Assembly: GCF_015706575.1 (NCBI RefSeq)
Contig: NW_024037059.1
Coordinates: forward strand, 16,033,730 to 16,097,729
DNA length: 64,000 nt
Origin: Patiria miniata
Lineage: Eukaryota; Echinodermata; Asteroidea; Valvatida; Asterinidae
Direction: 5' to 3'
A program made the translations under genes and the position numbers. How positions within the stretch are numbered: the stretch's first letter is position 1; every line of letters starts with the position of its first letter. The notes below the pieces were generated by a model. The model saw nothing but the letters and a program-made list of their open reading frames with translations, searched no databases and had not been told where the DNA came from. This document shows positions 57,616-64,000 of this stretch, in pieces.

Positions 57616-60245
57616 ATGGACAACCTTCTGAAGAATTTAGGCGGAGTGACGCTGAAGTCCCTGTTGGAGAATCCGAGTTTGCTACAGGCGCCGACATTAC
57701 ATGTAGGCCTACGTAACACTCATCAGGAAGATCAAGATGAAGATGGCAAAAAACAGCAAGGTATACAACTTAAAACTAAAAGTGGACCCTTTTCAGTATG
57801 ACTTTTCACATTTCTTCATGTTTTCTCCACCAAACACAAGTTCATCTTACACCTTGTGTTGTTTAATTAATGTGTTTGGTTTAAATACAATCAATTTCTT
57901 TTCAATAACTAGCCCCATAAATGTGGCCTATTTACTGGACTGCCTCCGTAAACATAGGCCACACATCCATGTACAAAAACGTGTCGCACTTTGCCAAATT
58001 TTGATTTTCACATTTAGGCTTAGTTTGTAGGGTTTTTTTGGCTTTAGAAGCATACTCACCCTCTTTATAGGCTAATCAGAAAGTGCTGCCTTTTTCAGAT
58101 GTCTAATTTTTGTGAAATTTTATGTTGAAAATTTGATACGCAAACGTGTGCAAATGAATCTGGAAATTTCACGAAAAATAGACATCTGAAAATGTACAGT
58201 ACACTTCATGTAGATGCACACACCTTGTATTTTATTGTGATATATTTTCCACAGACTCCAGTGCTGTAATGTATTTTAATGAGAATACTTATCATGTTTC
58301 CATGGTAACAGGACGGGTGCAGTGACTTGTCGTTGGTCGATTTGTATACATTGCCATTGGCTCTTAGTACATCGTTCACTGTGTGTTTTGGACTACTTGT
58401 GCAGTAGATCAAATTGTCATTTGATTCCGGAGCGGACACAGGCAGTCCATTTTCAAGTTGTCGATCTAGTGTCAAATTCTACTGTTTTGAACTGAGTGCT
58501 TTGCCAGTGATACAACATGTGGGACCATACACATTTGCCTGTGCATTTAAACCATCGACACTATTTAGTACACAGGAGTAAGTATAGTCCGACAGTGGAC
58601 GTGTGTTTTTCACTGTATGGTTGTATAAAGCTAGATAGCAATCACATGTAGCATTTTGTGCAGTGAACATTTGTTGAATTGAAACAAAATGTAACAACAA
58701 GCCTGTCACAGCTTTGCACAAATCTCATATTGTCTTTCTATTCATTTTTCAGAGATCGACTTTGAGAAGAAGCTGAAGGAAGTTGAGGGTGATTATTTTG
58801 CTCAGACAGATTTGGGTGCAGCATTCCTGGGCCCCAATCTGTGGGATAAGACGTATGGAGACGATGACTTCAAACTGGAGTACATGGAATTGGATGAATT
58901 TTTGTCTGAGAATGGTTTGCCTGTCAACACAGCCGAGCAGATCTTGAACAATGACCAACAGGATATCAATGAAACACCAGAAAACAACGAGGAAGCGGCC
59001 GGTGAACTCCTGAGCTCTCCGGAGAAACCAGGTAATGACCCAGAAAAAAAAAGGTTTTAAGATGATCAATTAAGTCAAGGTTTTTCCGTGGCACTATTAG
59101 GAATGTAGTCAATGAGGAAAAGTCTTGCCTCGTCGAAATGTACATTAACACGACAAGAAAAATGATCTTCATTTGTAAGATGGATTCTGTGAATAAGGTG
59201 GTTCTGAACTTCTCCATAATTTCTTTTTTGTTAGAATATGAGAATAATAAGAATACAATGTATTTACCATCTTCCTGCAAAATCGTTTGGCCCAAGAATT
59301 ATTTAAATTTTCAACACATCAAGCATCATGTGAACTTCTTTCACTTCATCAAAATTAAGAATTGTGAAAGCTAGGATCAACACAAACAATATATGGAATC
59401 TGTTGATTACTTTCAAGTTCTTTTTTTTTTTTTTTTTATTATTATCAGTTGTTCCAGCAAGCCCTACACCTTCAGATCGAACACCAAGCCCTGTTGATGT
59501 GAATGTCAACTATGACCTGTCTCCTACTGACATTGCCTTGTCAACCATCCCTGGTCAACATGAGTATGATCCTCGTACTAGGAGTTTCAGTGAAGAGGAG
59601 CTGAAACCACAACCTATGATCAAGAAGTCACGTAAGGTACGATGCAGCTCATACAGGCATTCTGTATCAGAGTATGCCAACCATATATTAGGGAGCGACT
59701 CCAGTCAAGCCAGTTAGATATTGTTTGAACATCTTCAACAGTCAACGTACTCACTCCTAACTGTTTCAAACTTCATAGCTTATGTATTATACATGTACAA
59801 TATAACATTTTTATTTGTTACAAGGAAACTGCATAAAATTTGCATCTATTGCTTCATTCTGAAAATCGTATTATTCAATTTCATCCTCCCAGTACTACAT
59901 GTAGCTGTAGGCAACTTCTGCAACTTTTTTGTGCCCTTTTTAAAATAGAAATCCTTCAGGTGCATCAGGATTCTGTTGATAATACCATGTATCTTATGTC
60001 CACAGATTTACGTTGCCCATGAGGCTAAAGATGACAAATACTGGGACAGAAGAAGAAAGAATAACATCGCCGCCAAGCGATCACGTGATGCACGCCGTAT
60101 CAAAGAGAATCAGATCAGTATGAGGGCTGCATTCCTTGAGAAGGAAAACAACGCCCTCAGGGATGAACTGTTGGCCATGAAGAAAGAGAACAGCGGCCTC
60201 AAGTCTGTGGTTAAATCATATGAACGTAAGCTGGGGATTCAGTGA
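57616..60245 (+). CDS. PAR bZIP transcription factor (HLF/TEF/DBP family)
   Basis: Four exons in phase: 57616-57760, 58753-59031, 59449-59636, 60006-60245. They total 852 nt (283 aa; vertebrate HLF/TEF are about 295-303). N-terminal [10 protein letters not shown] is followed by [12 protein letters not shown] and [16 protein letters not shown], the conserved activation-domain blocks. The PAR region ([17 protein letters not shown] then MIKKSRK) ends exon 3. The basic region ([17 protein letters not shown], about 219-235) and zipper (L248, L255, M262, L269, Y276) are on exon 4. Family members bind TTAYGTAA sites as dimers in the nucleus and act in circadian and metabolic control in vertebrates; the role here is inferred. 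The downstream ATG at 57616 is used because it begins the conserved N-terminus. Which vertebrate paralogue is closest cannot be decided; an invertebrate would normally have one pre-duplication gene. Confidence 0.93.
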
Positions 60246-60481
60246 GTGACTCAGAAATGAGAGTGGGTAATAGAATCCAAACGGGAGTATTACAGGGAAG
60301 TAAGGTTACACATTCTCTCTCCCCAGTAGAGAGACACGATGCACCCTGACTACAGACAAGTTTTCTTGTTAATGCATTGTACATTCTTATCTCAGAGAAA
60401 CAAATACCTGTCCTTAGTAAGAGTGCATCGTGCAAGATATTGGAAACAAGCATCTTATACAAGGTGCTGCGGTGCATATTG

Positions 60482-61038
60482 CAACCACTGCCAGAAACAC
60501 TAGGGCAAACCCCTTCCCTTAGCGATAAGTGGTACTGGGTTCTTTAACGTGCATTACACAACACATAACACGGGACCTACGGCTTAACGTCCCATCCGAA
60601 GCAAGGGCGGATCCGAGGGGGGGGGGGTGCAACAAGGGCCATTTCCCCCCCCCCCCAAAAAAAAACGAACCCAATTTTTTTGTTATGTTAGTGACGTCGC
60701 TATAAAGGCAGGCACTGCGTACACCACCATCTTTTCCTCCCCAAAAAAAAATGGTCAAAGTGGTCAGAAATTGCCTCAGATCGCACCACAGAGCATTTAG
60801 AATCCACTTTTTGGGGGACCTAAATTTTTTTTGGCCCCCCCCCCCCCCCCCCAAGGTTGTGTTCTGGATCCGCCCTTGATCCGAAGGACGAAGCAATAAT
60901 GGTAAAGTGCCTTGCTCAAGAGCACAAGCACCATGTTCTCACGGTCAGGATTCGAACCCATGTATCACAGCACAGGAGTCGAAAACTGTAACCATTTACA
61001 GTAATATTAATAAACCATTGGACCACAGCACCCCAGCA
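60482..61038 (-). repeat. tRNA-derived SINE, interrupted
   Basis: On the minus strand the head at about 61037-60945 has A box TGGTCCAATGG and perfect B box GGTTCGAATCC. The body follows: GAGCAAGGCACTTTACC, GATGGGACGTTAAGCCGTAG, GCACGTTAAAGAACCCAG and GTTTCTGGCAGTGG. It is split by the MITE at 60602-60878. Removing that insert and one TSD copy rejoins the body as CTTCGGATGGGACG. Confidence 0.75.
60602..60878. mobile_element. hAT-like MITE inserted in the SINE, 8-bp TSD
   Basis: Ends CAAGGGCGGATCC and GGATCCGCCCTTG, with perfect flanks ATCCGAAG (60594-60601 and 60879-60886). The 277-bp element carries G and C runs. It also carries a block (GGCAGGCACTGCGTACACCA and following) shared with the centre of the 8343-11319 foldback element. 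Confidence 0.88.
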
Positions 61039-63350
61039 AAACATTTCCGCATAACTACATTCACTTCTTGTTTTTGTGAATGAAACTTTCACCATTTTCA
61101 GTAGGCAGTTTCAGTTAGTGGATTTTTGTTTTAATTTCGAGACTTTTGTTTAATTGCCTTAATGAATGTATATATTTTAGAATAGAACATGTTCAGTACA
61201 ATGTAAAGCACAGATATTATTCCAGGAGTGGGAAAATCTATACGAGTTGATTGCTACAAGTAAATATTTGTATCGACACTGATAAATGACAAAACAAATG
61301 CGTATCTGCTAATGTACTGCATCCTGAAGTACTTCTTTGCTGATTTAATATGCCTGTATTGCTTGATGTCGTACCATACAATCCCAACCATTTTGAATAA
61401 TGAAATCACTGTGCATGTAAACTTCGCATTGTAGCTTCACAAACAGATGTGATTGTTTGCCAGCATTGATAAGTGGCCTTTGTTTGATAAAAAAAAATGA
61501 CCAACTTAAAATGACATTCAGAGCTAGTGAGCCAAGGTATCATAATTTGCAGAATTTAGTTGCTACATGTACTCAGGGAATCAGGTGCAGGCAGGTGGCA
61601 GTAGGATACAAGATGCATTCATTAGATCTATCTCTCTCTCACCCCCAGGACAAGATAAAGAATCTACAAATCTTGTTATCCTTGCTTCCTTAGACTAGAG
61701 GTTTATTCAAATATTTTCCAGAGCATTTAGATTTTCACTCTCCCTCTGTACTTCGTAAATGTAAAACCTTGTAAATATACCTGGTAAATGTCAAACACGG
61801 GTAATTTACTTTAGACAGGTGCCTGCTTTTGTGAGGTACAAATACTACTTACTGAGCAGTATTGGTACCAGATCTAGCCTATTACACTACGCCGCAAGGC
61901 AATTCGTTAAACAAGCGTGCTTAGTAAAGAGAATAAACTTAAAAAGCTTAAAATGACATAAATTTTAAGGTTTCTGGTGTGTAATCAGGTCTGTTTGATT
62001 AATTTATGAAGATGATATATATAGTTCGTGTAAACATCAATGCCATGACTTGTACTAGTACGACTAGAGCATTCTTCAATTCAGTATATTCTTTGCAAAA
62101 CTGCGTGTTCATATAGATTTTTACAGAAATAAATGTGTTACCGTTTTTCAGAGTTTAAACTGAGGTCTATCAAAATTGTTCTTTCCAAAAGGAATTCCAT
62201 TTTCATTTCAGTCTAAAACCGAAACCTGAGGTTTTTTTTAAATGCAGTTTATAAAGGAATGTATAAATGATTGAACACATTCTGTAAATACATGTACATT
62301 CAAATTCTAAATTTCATTGATGAATGTAATGTTCTGTTATGGTATTTTGGGGAGTGTATAACGCCATTTGTCAGTCTCTGTATTTTTTCTCTGTTTTGTG
62401 TCTGTTGTGTAGTTGGGCCTATGGTGTGTTATACACATACACGCAAAAGGCCTAATTACCAGTCGCCCGTAGCCAGGTTTTTGTTTGCCCGTTGCAAATT
62501 AGACCTTTCGTCATGTTTAACCCAATTTTCTTTGATCAGCATCTCGATTTTGCTTGTAAAAATCTCCAATTTCTCCATCCTGTTGCAATCTGCCAATTTA
62601 CCCCCTCCCCCCTCTCCGGGCTGCGCCACTGCTCGAATACACAGCAGATACAGAATAATTGACTGAAAACATGCTAAAATGCAAAGACGTGGCAGATGTT
62701 GAGAGCTGATGAGGGTTGTTGGGTCAATTGCTTGTTTATGGTTTTCAAAATACTGTTTGATACGTAAACTTGTATTTGTTACATTTTATGCCATATCTTT
62801 TAACCACGGATTGCAGAATTTTCTGTCATGTGAGTGTATTGTAGTACAAAAACAGCTGTTCATGTATAACACTATTTCCTTCTCAATTGTAGCAGACTTA
62901 CACAACAACAAAAGTCTGCACCTGAATGATACGTTTCATTTTGTATACATGGAAACTGCATCATGTACATGTATTTTAAGCACAAACTTGTTTTTATGGG
63001 CATTGGATTTGCTCTGTAAATAAGATTATACTTCATGTCTCTTGTATTACTATTTCAAGTAAAATAGCAGTATTCCTCGAGCCTAATGATATTCAACATG
63101 CAGAGGATTAGTCGCAAGAGATATTGCCTGGATAGAGGCTGATTTTAAATTACATACTTATTCTTACTAGTAATAAAGAAAATGGGAAAGTTATGTGCAT
63201 ATAAATAAGAAAGAGGAAAAATGTATGGGAAACATTTATTTTTGACAAAATTAATTGACTTATTGGTGTGTGGCTTGAATTTTATATTCACATTTGTCAT
63301 TAAGTAGTGTGCACTTAGTGAATATCAGGTAATAAAACCCAATTAATCAC

Positions 63351-64000
63351 GGAACAAATGTGTTTGCTTTTGTCTTTTGTAATTTTCTTCTCCATATGTA
63401 TTATATCCATGTTGTTTTGATGTACATTTACTGTACAATATTAGCTATTCACATATAGGTGCAATATAGCCACAGACAGGATCATGCTATCTGACAGTAA
63501 TTGCAATGCATGCTCGGAGCAATACACGCCGGATAAAAAAGCTTGGATAAAATTACTAAGGGCTGAACAATGGTCAAGGACTTGCTAATATGAACTGAGG
63601 TAGAGAGTCATACTGGGTTCAATGACCGCTTGCAATGAACCACTCATGGCAATGATCACCATGGAGATGTTACAAAAACATCTATATTTTTAGTGACATT
63701 TCAATTCAATAGACATTTATTTTGCACCCTCTAAAAAAACATATAATAATATGAAGTACAATACAGTAATATCAAAGTAATAGGAAAAAGTAGGTAATCA
63801 GCACTGAGTAACTAAATTCTTCGAAGCAAATTTATTAAATTATGGTTAATTATTGATAAATAAGGAAAATGAAAAGAAAGAGTAGTACATGTATAGGAGA
63901 GTAGTACATGTATAGGAGAGTGCAAGGCTGTTCACATAAGCCAAAGCTTGTAAGTGGTACAGCACTAACCTGGACAATTAAACAACATAAACACAAGAAC
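63351..64000. other. Right edge, nothing recognised
   Basis: AT-rich. Only a 20-bp tandem duplicate (AGTAGTACATGTATAGGAG) near 63880-63920 stands out. Confidence 0.4.

Larger units (their letters stand above)
60246..63350 (+). other. PAR bZIP 3' UTR and downstream sequence
   Basis: Non-coding. AATAAA hexamers are at 63172-63177 and 63331-63336; earlier AT-rich hexamers cannot be ruled out. A SINE with a nested MITE interrupts the first kilobase. If the UTR reaches 63.3 kb it is about 3 kb long, or 2.5 kb without the insertions. Confidence 0.4.

Noticed and set aside
59637..59717. Extension of the third PAR bZIP exon to a stop at 59717
   Set aside because: The frame runs through a good donor (GTACGA after SRK). 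The next exon at 60006 restores the bZIP in phase, so the extension is intron read-through, although a truncated isoform is conceivable.

Overview
This is nuclear DNA from an animal. Three genes have many GT-AG introns and metazoan-specific products, and about half of the window is DNA transposons, MITEs, SINEs and satellites. AT-rich introns, many poly-C/poly-G tracts, TACATGTACATG-type motifs and an ISL2EU transposon fit a marine invertebrate. An echinoderm or hemichordate is my best guess, but the species cannot be read from the sequence.

Layout. Positions 1-14 kb are a transposon graveyard: TTAA-flanked MITEs, a nested 1.9 kb inverted-repeat element, GGTCTC arrays, a 3 kb foldback element whose arms carry minisatellites, and a tRNA-derived SINE. 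One 72-nt leucine-rich-repeat exon lies in it at 5156. Positions 15.4-26 kb hold a complete 21-coding-exon STXBP4 (Synip)-like gene: two PDZ domains, coiled coil and WW domain. Its seventh coding exon carries fourteen in-frame copies of a 102-bp (34-residue) unit. Positions 27000-36664 are one ISL2EU-type DNA transposon, with matching terminal repeats, AT target duplications and two convergent genes. One is a THAP/DDE transposase carrying a one-base frameshift. The other is an apparently intact four-exon SAP-SWIM-YqaJ nuclease. At least five smaller elements are nested inside it. Positions 38.1-47.3 kb hold a complete five-exon UBL3 (membrane-anchored ubiquitin-fold) gene. Positions 57.6-60.2 kb hold a complete four-exon PAR bZIP transcription factor (HLF/TEF/DBP type). 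The intervals are introns, UTRs and further MITEs.

The host genes do not form an operon. STXBP4 acts in vesicle/adaptor biology, UBL3 in membrane-linked protein sorting, and the PAR bZIP in transcription. STXBP4 and a PAR bZIP gene in the same order and orientation recall the human STXBP4-HLF neighbourhood on 17q22, so the linkage may be ancient. All exon structures were derived by hand from splice signals, phase and family resemblance; no alignment or transcript data were available.
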